From positions 1-35,032 of the forward strand of contig CALIZL010000085.1 of assembly GCA_938028745.1 (NCBI GenBank): a DNA stretch of 35,032 nt, given 5' to 3'. The position numbers and the translations under genes were made by a program. Positions within the stretch are counted from its first letter, which is position 1. Each line of letters begins with the position of its first letter. Source of the stretch: an uncultured Prevotella sp. GTDB taxonomy: Bacteria; Bacteroidota; Bacteroidia; Bacteroidales; Bacteroidaceae. Shown here piece by piece: positions 7,284 through 16,757 of the stretch. The notes below the pieces were generated by a model, which saw only the letters and a program-made list of their open reading frames with translations, had not been told where the DNA came from and made no database searches.

Positions 7284-9053
7284 TTATTTATTACTAGGCA
7301 ACGCATACGAATACTCGCGAACAAACTGAACATCGAGGATGTTGCCCAGTTTATGCCCCTCACTATCCTTGTCGTAGAAGCGGGGAGTGTAGGTTTCGTC
7401 CACGTCTGATGCCGTATTGAGCTTAATTTCGGCAACGGCACCGTTGGCACCATTATTCAATCCGATGCTTAGATAGCGCCCTAAGTCGGTAGAATAGATA
7501 AAGGTATCTTCCGAACGGAACTTCATACACGCGATGGTATAGCCCGCAGGCGCGCTGTACAGCACGGCTTTATCGCCGTTATTTACGTTATAACGCACCA
7601 CATCGGCCCCATCGGCATAGAAGATGTAATTGGTGCTGAACCACGTGTTATAAAGGATGGTGGCAACAAGCGAGGGCGAAAAGCCTTCCAGTTTCTGGCC
7701 TTTGATGGTGTAAGCAGGTTCATCGCCATTGCCGCCAGAGCCCTTGTCGCCATCGGTTGCCGTTGAGGTGAGCTGGTAGAGGTAATAGTTGGGGGCGGCT
7801 TTATCGCGGAAAATGAAGTAAGGCGCGGCCTTGTTGTAGTTTTCGCGATACTGAATATAGCCGTAAATTGCCTTTTTTCCAACAGGCGAAAGTCCTTCTT
7901 TAAGTCCCGAGAAGTCAACGTGTGCATCCAGCACAGGATTGTTTAGCTGTGCTTGATACGCCTGTTGTTCTGCCCAAATGCCGTAACCATCGTCTTTGCT
8001 TACATACAAGAAACGGTTGTTACGTCCGTCCCACAGCACGAAATGGCTTGCCGTGATGGCGGCAGCGGTAACGTTATAGTTAGATACAGAACCCTCGGTG
8101 GCGGGCGTTTTGAAAGAAGGAATGGTGCGAGCCGTTAAGAAACGGCCGTCCTTACCCAACATATAGTAGAAGTCTGACTGGTTAGAGGGGTCGCCCGTCA
8201 TGCCAATCTTATCTGCCAAGAAAGCGCCTTGTGCACTCACCGGCACAACAAAATCCTTGTACGCCGTGTATCGTGGGGTCAATCCGAAGGGGTCGTAGGC
8301 CTTCACTTCGCCCTTATTTAGGAACACAATAAAGTTCTGTTTCTTCAAGAAATCCCTGCCTTCGGCTACCAATCCATATTGGAACATCAGCTTATAGGCA
8401 TCGGTAAAGGGGTTTTTCTCTTCTTTAAAGATAAGCTTATAGGCATCGCTGCGCACGTTGGTAACAGCACCAACCGTCTCTACATTGCCCAACTGAACGC
8501 TGCCCGCCTTGCCATGAAGGAAGAAAAGGCTGTTTTTATAGATGGGACGAGTGGCTACCGCAAAGTTCTGATAGCGCGAAAGGCCCGTGCTACGGTCGTG
8601 CACTTTAAGGTGTACAGTGAAACGAGTGGCCTTGCCCACGGGCAGTTCAACATCCAGATAGCCCTTAGTGGTAAATGTATCTGTTACAGTTTCCTTGTTT
8701 TTCTGATAAGAACGAATCCATTGGAAGTCCAGATGGTCGGTGTTTTTCAACAGCGTTTGCCCCACCTGCACTTCGATGCGCTTGTGCGTTTCGTCCGCAG
8801 TGAGCGGCTGGGTAAATTCAATGGTCTGCCCCGTAAGCGTTTCTACCGAGGCAGGTGAGAATATAAGCGTGTCGATGGCGTTCATTCCATCGAAGTTGTA
8901 GGTATAGTTTCCCTTGTCTTCGTAGCAGGAAGAGAACATGCCGGCAACAAGCAGAGAAAGGCAAGCGGCCTTGCTCCCAACGCTTTTCCAAGGCGAACGG
9001 AGAGGCGTTCTCATACGCTTACTCACCGTCTGTATGGTTATATTATTCGTCAT
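7284..9053 (-). CDS. PKD-like family lipoprotein of a SusCD locus
   Basis: 589-residue lipoprotein. A long basic N-terminus leads to LVAGMFSSC with the lipidated Cys at about 43, followed by YEDKGNYTYNF, a start typical of the Bacteroidetes 'PKD-like' SusCD-associated lipoproteins. The Met at residue 14 (MRTPL) is a possible alternative start. The region after the Cys (about 50-170) reads as PKD/Ig-like beta strands; the rest resembles a repeated beta-blade arrangement with many Tyr, Gly and Asp residues (FYMLGKDGRFL, FLYVSKDDGYG), which I only suggest as a propeller. No catalytic motif is visible. It follows the DUF4843 gene after a 92-nt gap that holds a hairpin. It is probably a surface-exposed or periplasmic accessory binding protein of the transporter; the ligand is unknown. 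Confidence 0.82.
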   Translation of the reverse strand: MTNNITIQTVSKRMRTPLRSPWKSVGSKAACLSLLVAGMFSSCYEDKGNYTYNFDGMNAIDTLIFSPASVETLTGQTIEFTQPLTADETHKRIEVQVGQTLLKNTDHLDFQWIRSYQKNKETVTDTFTTKGYLDVELPVGKATRFTVHLKVHDRSTGLSRYQNFAVATRPIYKNSLFFLHGKAGSVQLGNVETVGAVTNVRSDAYKLIFKEEKNPFTDAYKLMFQYGLVAEGRDFLKKQNFIVFLNKGEVKAYDPFGLTPRYTAYKDFVVPVSAQGAFLADKIGMTGDPSNQSDFYYMLGKDGRFLTARTIPSFKTPATEGSVSNYNVTAAAITASHFVLWDGRNNRFLYVSKDDGYGIWAEQQAYQAQLNNPVLDAHVDFSGLKEGLSPVGKKAIYGYIQYRENYNKAAPYFIFRDKAAPNYYLYQLTSTATDGDKGSGGNGDEPAYTIKGQKLEGFSPSLVATILYNTWFSTNYIFYADGADVVRYNVNNGDKAVLYSAPAGYTIACMKFRSEDTFIYSTDLGRYLSIGLNNGANGAVAEIKLNTASDVDETYTPRFYDKDSEGHKLGNILDVQFVREYSYALPSNK

Positions 9054-9085
9054 TTCTAGTTAATTTATACGTTATTTTATGGATT

Positions 9086-9123
9086 TGCGTTTGGCGCACC
9101 AATCGTTTAGTGCGCCAAACGCA
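9086..9123 (-). terminator. Intercistronic hairpin between DUF4843 and PKD-like genes
   Basis: A perfect 14-bp stem (9086-9099 with 9110-9123, arm TGCGTTTGGCGCAC) closes a 10-nt loop. It begins about 22 nt after the DUF4843 stop codon. There is no clear T-run, so it may set the level of the downstream genes or protect the susC-susD-DUF4843 mRNA rather than stop transcription fully. Confidence 0.6.
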
Positions 9124-9145
9124 CCTTCTTATACCCTCGCTTGCC

Positions 9146-10426
9146 TTATGGCACAGTGGGGAACGTAAAGGGATAAGAGCCTTGTGCGGCCTTTTCGCGG
9201 AACAACTTGTTGCAAGCCTTGATGGCCGCTTCGCCTCCAAGCGAGGCATCCCAGTGCACATCGCCCCACTCGTTCATCACGGGGAAGAGCTGATTAAGCA
9301 CGAAATCTGCGCCCTTATGCGCAAGCCACACGTTTATCATAAAGCTATATTTAGCGGCAGAATAGGGTCCGTAGTATTTCTCTATCATCGCCTTGCCGCC
9401 TTGTTCGTCTTTCCAAGGCTGCGGTTCAACCACTTCGTAGGCCACATTAGGCAACATGGGGATGTAGAAACTGCCCTTGTAGCTGTTGCCCGGTCGCCAT
9501 CCGTCCAGATAAAAAGTGTTGTATCGTTGCATCATCAGTTTCACCGCGCGCAGGTTCAAAGCCTTCATCGCCGCCTCGTTGCCCCCTAGTTGGGCATACT
9601 CGTTGGCCGTAGAGATGTCCATGCTGTTGCAAAGTCCTACGAAAGAACCACTCTGATAGGCACCCAGATAGGTGTCTTGGAGCGACGTCCAATACCAAGG
9701 CTTGGCATAGGTGTTGTCGTTGGTGAAGGGGATGTCTACCTCGATGGCCGTTTGTGGGGCCGCTTGCTGCTGACGACGAAGGCTATCTATGGCGGCTAGG
9801 TTCCACTGCACAAACTTGTAATAGTCGTTCTCGGCGTAGAAGTTGTTACGTTTCGTCACCTTAACCAGCAACTTTTGTTTAGCAGCCGACCATGTTCCGA
9901 AGTACGAACCACCCATGCCGTCCCATTGAGACGGCTTGGTATAGGCTTCCTTCACATGCAAGGTGAAAGATTGAAACTCCTTTATCCCCTCGCCTATCTG
10001 CGAGGCTGGGTCGCTGGCATCGATGTACACTTCCGCCTTAAAGGTGCTGTCTACCAATGAGGGACGTTGCGCCAACACCATCACCGACTTCTCGTTTTCG
10101 CCTGGTTTGAACACCACTTCGGGACAAACCACGGTGGCTTCGGCCACGCCTTGCACGGCTCTGGACTTGAGAACCACCCTTCTAGGCTGGTCGGAATTGC
10201 GCCCCATCAACTTAAGCTTTAAGGAAACGCCAATTTCTTTGGGAGCGGTGAGAATGGAGTCGGCAAAGTTTACTGTGGCGTTAAGTGCATCTTTGTTGCC
10301 GTAATTGAAGTAAACGCCGTCGCCATCATCGGCATAAAGTGGCACCATTTCTTCCTTGCACGCGGAAGAGAGCATGCAGCCAAGGGCCACGGCAACGACA
10401 TATCCAAACTTATTCTTCATCTTCAT
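9146..10426 (-). CDS. DUF4843 domain lipoprotein of the SusCD locus
   Basis: 426-residue lipoprotein. The signal MKMKNKFGYVVAVALG is followed by CMLSSAC with the lipidated Cys at about 23. The mature start, KEEMVPLYADDGDGVYFN, and the beta-rich segment after it (VSLKLKLMG, FKPGENEKSVMVLA, FKAEVYID) fit the DUF4843 family, found next to susD in many Bacteroidetes loci. The C-terminal half (about 165-426) is richer in Trp and Tyr and has no motif I recognise. It starts 6 nt after the susD stop, so it is almost certainly translated from the same mRNA as susC and susD. A cell-surface or periplasmic partner of SusC/SusD is the likely role; the ligand is unknown. Confidence 0.82.
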   Translation of the reverse strand: MKMKNKFGYVVAVALGCMLSSACKEEMVPLYADDGDGVYFNYGNKDALNATVNFADSILTAPKEIGVSLKLKLMGRNSDQPRRVVLKSRAVQGVAEATVVCPEVVFKPGENEKSVMVLAQRPSLVDSTFKAEVYIDASDPASQIGEGIKEFQSFTLHVKEAYTKPSQWDGMGGSYFGTWSAAKQKLLVKVTKRNNFYAENDYYKFVQWNLAAIDSLRRQQQAAPQTAIEVDIPFTNDNTYAKPWYWTSLQDTYLGAYQSGSFVGLCNSMDISTANEYAQLGGNEAAMKALNLRAVKLMMQRYNTFYLDGWRPGNSYKGSFYIPMLPNVAYEVVEPQPWKDEQGGKAMIEKYYGPYSAAKYSFMINVWLAHKGADFVLNQLFPVMNEWGDVHWDASLGGEAAIKACNKLFREKAAQGSYPFTFPTVP

Positions 10427-10432
10427 CGTGGT

Positions 10433-11908
10433 TTAAGGGTTGGTTTGTGGGGTTTGTTTGCCAGCTTGTGCATCGTGAGATGCGGTCCAGCCATATTCTT
10501 TCTCTGCATCGGGAAGTGGGAACACAAAGCGTTCTTTCGACAAAACGATGCTGTTATCGTAGGACAGCTCCGTTATTCCGTGGCGTTTCAAGAAGTACCA
10601 ATACTGCCCTTCGGCATAAAATTCCTTGCGGAACTCGCGGTCTAAGGCCTTCATGCGACTTGCCTCGTCGGCGAAGTTTACGTTAAGCGAGCGCGAATAG
10701 CCACGCTTGTTGCGCACGGTATTGAGAAATCGGGCAGCCTGGGTTAGGTCTGGCGTCATCTCACAGAGAATGTAATACATCTCTGGCAGGCGTATCAGTG
10801 GCACTGCCTCCTTGGGGTTGGTGTTGTACTTACGCGACAAAGCGGTCTTTGCTGCTGCGTGTTCGTAGAACGCTGAACTCTTCGAGCGCATGTCTTCGCG
10901 GCGGTCGCCCGACACTTCAAAGTAGCTGTTGAACCGTTCTGAACGGATAAAGTATTGCGTTGTGTACTTCTCTCCATCGGCCCAATGCGACGAGAAGGTC
11001 TCGGTAAGGTGGTAGATGTTAAGCGCAGCGATGCACTCGGAGAAGAGGATTGGGTCGTCTTGGTTGCTCGAAACCAACGTCAGGCCGCAATTATCCACCA
11101 CGTCTTGCGCGCAGGCCACGGCATTTGTGGCATCGCCGGCATAGCAATAGATACGTGCCATGAGGGCGTTTACGGCATGATAGTTAAAGCGGAACTGGCG
11201 TTCGCTGTTGTCCAAGCGCATTTTTTTCTCGTGTTCCAGCAGTGTTTTGGCCTCTTCTAGGTCTTTCAAGGCCAGTTTCACAATCTCTTTCGCGGGCAAA
11301 AGAGGCTGCTTAGAGTTATCGGCCACCATGCGATAAGGAATGCAAGGCGCATCTGCTGCGGCCGCATCTGTACCATATTTCCACGGTCCCCAGGCCCTAA
11401 GCAGGTCGAAATGGCAATACGCCCTTATGGCAAGAGCCTCAGCACGGAAAGTGTTTCGGGTCTTAACATTGCGTATAACCGACTCTCCATTGCGGTCGAG
11501 CCACTTAATGAAGTTGTTGCAATTGGCAATTACATTATAGAGTTTCAGCCACGATTGGGCGAGTTTCTGCTTGGTTCGGAAACCATCCGAGGTTGCTGTG
11601 GCGTAGTTGTAGATGGCCGCACGGTCGTTGGCTCCATCGGGAATGTAGTCGTATTGCTGGGCCAACTGGTCGAGCAGGCCGAACGACATGTTGCCGCCGT
11701 AAGCCCCTTGGTCGGTCATCAGCAGGTAGATACCCGTGAGCGAACTTTCAAAACCCGACTCGGTGGAGAACATCTCATCGGCTTTAAGGTCGGTCTTGGG
11801 GCTTACATCGAACCATCCCGAACAGGCAGTTACAAGCGAACAAGCCAAGAGGAAGGTGCCCATGCGGCACACCTTATATAATATGGAGGGGAAAATTAAA
11901 TGCTTCAT
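10433..11908 (-). CDS. SusD/RagB family outer-membrane nutrient-binding lipoprotein
   Basis: 491-residue surface lipoprotein that caps the SusC barrel and captures its ligand. The signal ends in LVTAC with the lipidated Cys at about 29; Met16 is a possible alternative start giving a more usual signal length. SusD hallmarks follow in order: FDVSPKTDLKADEMF near the N-terminus, GIYLLMTD, the helical AEALAIRAYCHFDLLRAWG repeat at about 150-170, NALMARIYCYAGDATNAV near 250, and a C-terminal FLNTVRNKRG, EFRKEFYAEGQYWYFLKR, FPLPDAE signature. Length is normal for the family. It begins 8 nt after the susC stop, and the pair is expected to form the SusCD complex. The substrate cannot be read from the sequence. 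Confidence 0.95.
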   Translation of the reverse strand: MKHLIFPSILYKVCRMGTFLLACSLVTACSGWFDVSPKTDLKADEMFSTESGFESSLTGIYLLMTDQGAYGGNMSFGLLDQLAQQYDYIPDGANDRAAIYNYATATSDGFRTKQKLAQSWLKLYNVIANCNNFIKWLDRNGESVIRNVKTRNTFRAEALAIRAYCHFDLLRAWGPWKYGTDAAAADAPCIPYRMVADNSKQPLLPAKEIVKLALKDLEEAKTLLEHEKKMRLDNSERQFRFNYHAVNALMARIYCYAGDATNAVACAQDVVDNCGLTLVSSNQDDPILFSECIAALNIYHLTETFSSHWADGEKYTTQYFIRSERFNSYFEVSGDRREDMRSKSSAFYEHAAAKTALSRKYNTNPKEAVPLIRLPEMYYILCEMTPDLTQAARFLNTVRNKRGYSRSLNVNFADEASRMKALDREFRKEFYAEGQYWYFLKRHGITELSYDNSIVLSKERFVFPLPDAEKEYGWTASHDAQAGKQTPQTNP

Positions 11909-11916
11909 AGGGCTAT

Positions 11917-14900
11917 TTACTTAAAGATGATGGAGCAAGTGAATGTATAAGAACGTGAGAAGGGATAGCCAAGACCGCGCTCCATCTTCACCGTTGAAAG
12001 GCGCAAGAGGTCGTTGGTGGTGAAGTTGAGCGACAACACGTCGATGTTTAGTCGGCCCAAAAGCTTATAGTCAGTTTGCTTAAAGCGGTAGCCAACGTTT
12101 ACGCTTGCCAACCTCAGCTCGTTATCTTTCATGATAAATCGGTCAGAAGCAGGCGTTTGCGAACCATTAAGGTCTATGCGCTTGTACTTCGTTACGTCGC
12201 CGGGCTTGCGCCAACGGTCTTGTGCGGCACGGCGGTCCAGATTATAAGCGATGTTGCTGTTCTCAATCTTGTCAACCAACGTTTGGTTGTAAACGATACC
12301 GCCCCACTTGTAGATGAAACCGAGCGTACACGAGAGGTCGCGCCAATTGACAGACGAACTGATAGTGCCGTTCATCTTCGGTGTTGTGTCGCCAACGGGA
12401 ACTTTGTCTGCGGAGTTCCACTTAAAGGTCTTCTCGCCATTACGCGTAAGGAACACTTCGTTGCCCGTCATGGGGTCGATACCCAACGAGCGCACGGCGT
12501 AATAGGTGGTGGTAGACTTGCCTTCTTGGTAAACGGGCAGCGGAGCCGACTTGGATTTAAGCTGTTCTTCGTTCATTTTACGAAGGTAGTCGGATATCTT
12601 ACGTATCTTGTTGCGGTTGTGGTTCATGCCCAAAGCCACCGTCCAATAAAACTGCTTGCGGATATTCTGCAAAGCGATAACGTTGAGTGTAGCATCGAAA
12701 CCACGGTTTTGAAGTTCGCCGGCGTTGATGTACTGCGACTCGAAACCTGTTGAGGGGGCTAGGTCGTAGTTGGTTAACAGCTGCCTACTGATGTTGTTGT
12801 AATAGTTAAACGATAGGTTGGCACGGTTTTTCCACACGCCCACATCAAGCCCAAAGCTCATGTTATCTGTCTTAGTCCACTTGATGTTGGGATTGTTCAG
12901 GCGCGACAACACAGCCCCCAACGTGGAGAACGAGGCATAAGGGCGCATCGTTTGGCTGAACGTGTAATACTCGATGGCATCGGCAGGACTAGAATTTTGC
13001 GCACCCGTTACACCATAGGTGGCTCTAAACACAAGGTTAGACACGCGACCAGCCAACCACTTTTCGCGATAAGCGTTCCACCTTAAGCCCACGCTCCAAA
13101 AGGGAGTGAGGTTGTGGTCGGCATATCTTGATGTTATTTCGCTGCTCACGTTAACATCCACCGAGTAGCGGTTGTCGTAGCTATATGAGAGCTGTGTGAT
13201 AAGTCCCATCGACCTTGCGATAGACTCCGAGCCGCTGGGATGAGTTCTCATCTTGTTTCCAAAGATGAAATCGTCCATGTGCGAATCGGGATAACCCACG
13301 GCCGAAAGGTTCACATAGTTGCTGCGGTCTTCGCTTAACGTCCAGTTTCCAAACACGCTGAGCAGGTGTTTTTTAAAGGCCATGTTCCAGTTCAAGCCCA
13401 AGTTACTCGACCACGAGGTCATCTCGCCCGTGTTCTTGGTGTAGCTACCACGCAAGGTTTTGTCTAATTCGGTAATGAAAACGGTGTGCGTGGCAGGCAA
13501 GAAATTCTCTGTTCGCGCCATTCCGCGCATGTAAGAAACGTTCTCGGTGAGCCTCAAATTCTTCAACAAGCGGTATTCCAAGTTCAGGCTGGCCGTGATG
13601 TTGGTGTTGCTTGTCAGGTCTTTTATGCCCACATTGGCATTATAAAGGGGGTTGGCAATGGGCACACTACCGGCCCCCGTGTGGTTGTCTAGCTGCTGCA
13701 AATACTCGCCAAACTCGTTTGTTGGACGATAATAGGGGTTTACGCGCGTATATTCGGAGAACGATCCGTAGGGCGAATTGTGCCCATCTGTCTCCGAAAG
13801 ATTAAGACTTGCGCCTACCGAAACGTTCTCCTTACGATAGGTCATGCTGAAATTAAGGCTCTTGTTGTTTTGTTCCGAACCTTTCATCACACCGGGGTTA
13901 AACGCGGCGTTAAGGTCTAGGCTATAACGGAAAACCTCTGTTCCGCCCGCCGCCGAGAGCGAATGGCGATGTGTTAAGGCCGTACGCAGGGGCTTGCTCA
14001 GCCAATAAGTGTCTACACCAGCCAGCACGTTGCGCAGCAATTGGTTGTAGCGGTTCATGCTCTTGTCGTTAGATGGTTCGTAAACGCCAGCATCCCATTC
14101 CATCTGCAACTTCTCGCGCGCGTTCATTAGCTTATAGTCGGTAAGGTCGGGTGCCTGTATGGTCAGCCCACCATTATAGCTAACCGACAGCACACCGTCG
14201 GGCGCAACCTTGGTTTCGATAACCACCACGCCGTTAGATGCGCGCGAACCATAGATGGCTGTTGCAGCTGCATCTTTTAATATAGTGACGTTTTCGATAC
14301 GTTCGGGGTCGAGTTGCAATATGCGACTCATCGACACGATGAACCCATCCAGCACAAAGAGCGGCGTGTTTGGGCGGCTCGAAACGTTGTCGAGCAACAA
14401 GTCCATGCTGTTAAGCGATGCCGTTGTGCCCAAGTTTTGGTCGCCGCGGATAAGGAATTCGGGCTGCGCGTTGGGGTCCGAACCACGCGTATTGCTTTCA
14501 AGAACCTTAAAGCTGGGGTCGTAAAACTGCAAGCTTTTAAGGATGTTGTTGGGGTTTAGCTTGCGCAACTCTTCACCTTTCACCGACACATAGTTGCCCG
14601 TAAAGCTCGATTTGCTTCTTTTGCTAAGACCCGTAACCACCACTTCTTCCACCATGTGTCCATCGGCTTTGAGCGCAATCCTCATGCCGGGGTTCGATCG
14701 GGTAATCTGCAACGAAACACTTTCGTAGCCCATGTACGACACTTTGATGGAGGCCTTACGTGGAACTTGCAACGAGAACTTGCCGTTCACATCGGTGATG
14801 GTGCCGTTTACGCCGCCAGTCTTGGTGCCATCGGTAAGCATAACGGTGGCACCCACCAGCGTTTCGTTGGTCTTGGCATCCGTAACCACACCCTCGATGC

Positions 14901-15285
14901 GAAGCATTTCTTTGTCGTCTATATCTCTGGTGTAAGACGATATGATAATATGTCGGCCCGTTTCATAGCGCACCAACACGTTTTGGTCGCCAATTAGGTT
15001 TCCCAAAACCTTGTCTAATGGTAGGTCTTTTACGTTTAATGTGGTTGGACGGGCAATGCCCACAAGTGCCACTTCTTGAAATTCGATGGTGGCATTGGCC
15101 TGTTTGGCCACTTTTTCGAGCACCGTTCCCAACGGCTCGTTGCTCACGCGCAGCGTCACAGGCGTATTCTTCCAGTCGTCGAGTGCCTTGCTTTGGGCAT
15201 TCGCACTGGTAACATACAGCAACATGGCACATAGCATGTATAGCCACCCAAGTGCTGTTCGGTGGTTGTTTTCAGTTGTTCTCAT
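11917..15285 (-). CDS. SusC/RagA family TonB-dependent outer-membrane transporter with STN domain
   Basis: 1122-residue TonB-dependent transporter. Signal peptide about 1-30 (ending SANA). An STN (secretin/TonB short N-terminal) domain lies at about 45-117, a carboxypeptidase-D-regulatory-like beta domain at about 128-208 (RIEGVVTDAKTNETLVGATV), a TonB-box-like EEVVVTGL at about 213-220, a plug at about 230-350 with the family's NVTILKDAAATAIYGSRASN segment, and a beta-barrel to the C-terminus. The STN domain marks transporters that can signal to a FecR-type anti-sigma factor and an ECF sigma factor, but neither gene lies in this window. It is the first gene of the tightly spaced susC-susD-DUF4843 set. 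It imports a ligand captured by SusD, powered by TonB. Confidence 0.95.
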   Translation of the reverse strand: MRTTENNHRTALGWLYMLCAMLLYVTSANAQSKALDDWKNTPVTLRVSNEPLGTVLEKVAKQANATIEFQEVALVGIARPTTLNVKDLPLDKVLGNLIGDQNVLVRYETGRHIIISSYTRDIDDKEMLRIEGVVTDAKTNETLVGATVMLTDGTKTGGVNGTITDVNGKFSLQVPRKASIKVSYMGYESVSLQITRSNPGMRIALKADGHMVEEVVVTGLSKRSKSSFTGNYVSVKGEELRKLNPNNILKSLQFYDPSFKVLESNTRGSDPNAQPEFLIRGDQNLGTTASLNSMDLLLDNVSSRPNTPLFVLDGFIVSMSRILQLDPERIENVTILKDAAATAIYGSRASNGVVVIETKVAPDGVLSVSYNGGLTIQAPDLTDYKLMNAREKLQMEWDAGVYEPSNDKSMNRYNQLLRNVLAGVDTYWLSKPLRTALTHRHSLSAAGGTEVFRYSLDLNAAFNPGVMKGSEQNNKSLNFSMTYRKENVSVGASLNLSETDGHNSPYGSFSEYTRVNPYYRPTNEFGEYLQQLDNHTGAGSVPIANPLYNANVGIKDLTSNTNITASLNLEYRLLKNLRLTENVSYMRGMARTENFLPATHTVFITELDKTLRGSYTKNTGEMTSWSSNLGLNWNMAFKKHLLSVFGNWTLSEDRSNYVNLSAVGYPDSHMDDFIFGNKMRTHPSGSESIARSMGLITQLSYSYDNRYSVDVNVSSEITSRYADHNLTPFWSVGLRWNAYREKWLAGRVSNLVFRATYGVTGAQNSSPADAIEYYTFSQTMRPYASFSTLGAVLSRLNNPNIKWTKTDNMSFGLDVGVWKNRANLSFNYYNNISRQLLTNYDLAPSTGFESQYINAGELQNRGFDATLNVIALQNIRKQFYWTVALGMNHNRNKIRKISDYLRKMNEEQLKSKSAPLPVYQEGKSTTTYYAVRSLGIDPMTGNEVFLTRNGEKTFKWNSADKVPVGDTTPKMNGTISSSVNWRDLSCTLGFIYKWGGIVYNQTLVDKIENSNIAYNLDRRAAQDRWRKPGDVTKYKRIDLNGSQTPASDRFIMKDNELRLASVNVGYRFKQTDYKLLGRLNIDVLSLNFTTNDLLRLSTVKMERGLGYPFSRSYTFTCSIIFK

Positions 15286-15362
15286 CGATAAGCAGAATTA
15301 GTATATGATGCGTTTCGAAATTGGTTGAGCGTGTAGATTGTTGCTTCATGGGGTGTTAAAAG

Positions 15363-15400
15363 GCAAAGGGCTGCGCGTTAACCCACGTTACACCCTTTGC
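15363..15400 (-). terminator. Hairpin between the DUF4369-like gene and susC
   Basis: GCAAAGGG (15363-15370) pairs with CCCTTTGC (15393-15400) around a 22-nt loop. On the minus strand the stem is followed by CTTTT. It lies past the DUF4369-like gene's stop and 5' of susC, so it could end that transcript or act as a leader structure of susC. Confidence 0.4.
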
Positions 15401-15439
15401 ATAGCCCACGTTCAGAGATGCAGATGTTGGCCTTACAGC

Positions 15440-16420
15440 CTATTCCATCAGCTTTTCAAGAATGTCTAGATAACCCTTGTCCACGTTATACTTAGCCTTA
15501 TATTCGGCAAAGAGAGGTTTGGCGCGTTCCAATTCTTTTCCGTTGCGCATAAAGCTAACAAGTAATTGGTAAAGCACGGCATCGCGTTGTGCGCCTTGAT
15601 AGAAGGCAGCCAGCTCCTTATACATGGTTTCGAGCTGTCGTGGAAGGGTGTATGTTGCTTTTTTCGCAACAGCTTTTTTCTCGTTTTCGTAGAAACAATA
15701 GCGCATAAGGAAGCTCACGTAGTCGGGGTTACGCAATGCTCCTTCGCCCGAACGCAGCTTTACGCCGTCCATCAGTTTCCAGTAATCGCCAATGCCTTGT
15801 TCGGCAATGGGTGTCTTTCGGGTGTCGGCATACATCTGCGGATATTCCATAAACGAAACGTATGCGGCCGCTTCGGTGTTGGCAAGGATGTATTCGGCTG
15901 CCACATCGCTTAGTTGCGACTTCTGCTTAGCCACCATCTCTTGCACCTTCGAGAGCAACGTTCGCGAGTCTTCAATTCGCTGCTGTGGCTTAATGTCTAC
16001 CACGACACAAGCCAAGAGCTGACTTTTATAGCGCATCTGCCTTCTCATGTCGTCGATGCTACTTATCAGGCGGTTGGCCGCAGCAGCCTTTTCACTGCCA
16101 CTGAACACCACCTCCGAAGGGCGTTTTCCATCGTAGCGCACCACGGCGTGTATGCTGTCGCCGGGCATCAGCAACACGTTCACCTGTCCGTTAATAAGCA
16201 TGCACACGAGGTTCTTTGTTTCGAACGAGTACAAATGTTCATCGCCGGGGTTGGTATGAAACTCGGCATTGAAGAAAGGCGACTGCAAACAATCGAAATA
16301 AACCATTTCTTGTTTGTAGCCATAAACCTCTGCACTCAGCGTTGTCTTCTTCTGGGCGTAACCATTAAAGGCCAATACGCATAGTGCTCCCAAAAGAAAT
16401 TTTCTTGTCTTTGTTGTCAT
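15440..16420 (-). CDS. Exported DUF4369-like protein without a thioredoxin domain
   Basis: 326 residues with a signal peptide (about 1-22, KFLLGALCVLAFNGYAQ). The following beta region (LSAEVYGYKQEMVYFD, VNVLLMPGDSIHAVVRYDG, EVVFSGSEKAAAANRLI) resembles the N-terminal half of the TlpA proteins downstream, and the rest (about 115-326) is mostly helical. The protein ends where the thioredoxin domain would begin, and no CxxC motif is present. It therefore looks like a TlpA-type protein reduced to its non-catalytic part. It lies 154 nt upstream of susC in the same orientation, with a hairpin between them, so it may be separately expressed or the first gene of the locus. It may bind the same partner as the TlpA proteins without doing redox chemistry; this is inference. 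Confidence 0.7.
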   Translation of the reverse strand: MTTKTRKFLLGALCVLAFNGYAQKKTTLSAEVYGYKQEMVYFDCLQSPFFNAEFHTNPGDEHLYSFETKNLVCMLINGQVNVLLMPGDSIHAVVRYDGKRPSEVVFSGSEKAAAANRLISSIDDMRRQMRYKSQLLACVVVDIKPQQRIEDSRTLLSKVQEMVAKQKSQLSDVAAEYILANTEAAAYVSFMEYPQMYADTRKTPIAEQGIGDYWKLMDGVKLRSGEGALRNPDYVSFLMRYCFYENEKKAVAKKATYTLPRQLETMYKELAAFYQGAQRDAVLYQLLVSFMRNGKELERAKPLFAEYKAKYNVDKGYLDILEKLME

Positions 16421-16757
16421 TGGGTATGTCTAAAAGCGGTTAGAAATATAAATTGTCAAGGGCATCGGGTGCGGATGATACATTCCTTCATCCTTATCAA
16501 TCCGCAAATTAAAAATTCATCATCTGTCTTTACTGGGTTGTAAAATTAGTAAGTGTATACCATTTTATATCTTAAAATTTGGTTAAAAATCATAAACAAC
16601 CACTGCATCCATGCTACATAACATAAAAAACGCACGTTTCGAGCCTGCATATTAACTGCAATTATATCGAATTTTAAGTTTCTAAATGCCATGCAAAGCA
16701 CTCGTTTTATCAACTATTTTGTTAGCAACGCAGCAGTACAATGCTGTTTGTAGTTGC
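16421..16757. other. AT-rich intergenic region upstream of the divergent DUF4369-like and yraN genes
   Basis: No gene is seen here. The stretch should hold the promoter of the minus-strand DUF4369-like gene; TTAATTTG near 16500 on the minus strand matches TAnnTTTG at 7 of 8 positions but lacks a well-placed TTTG, so I do not call it. Confidence 0.4.
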
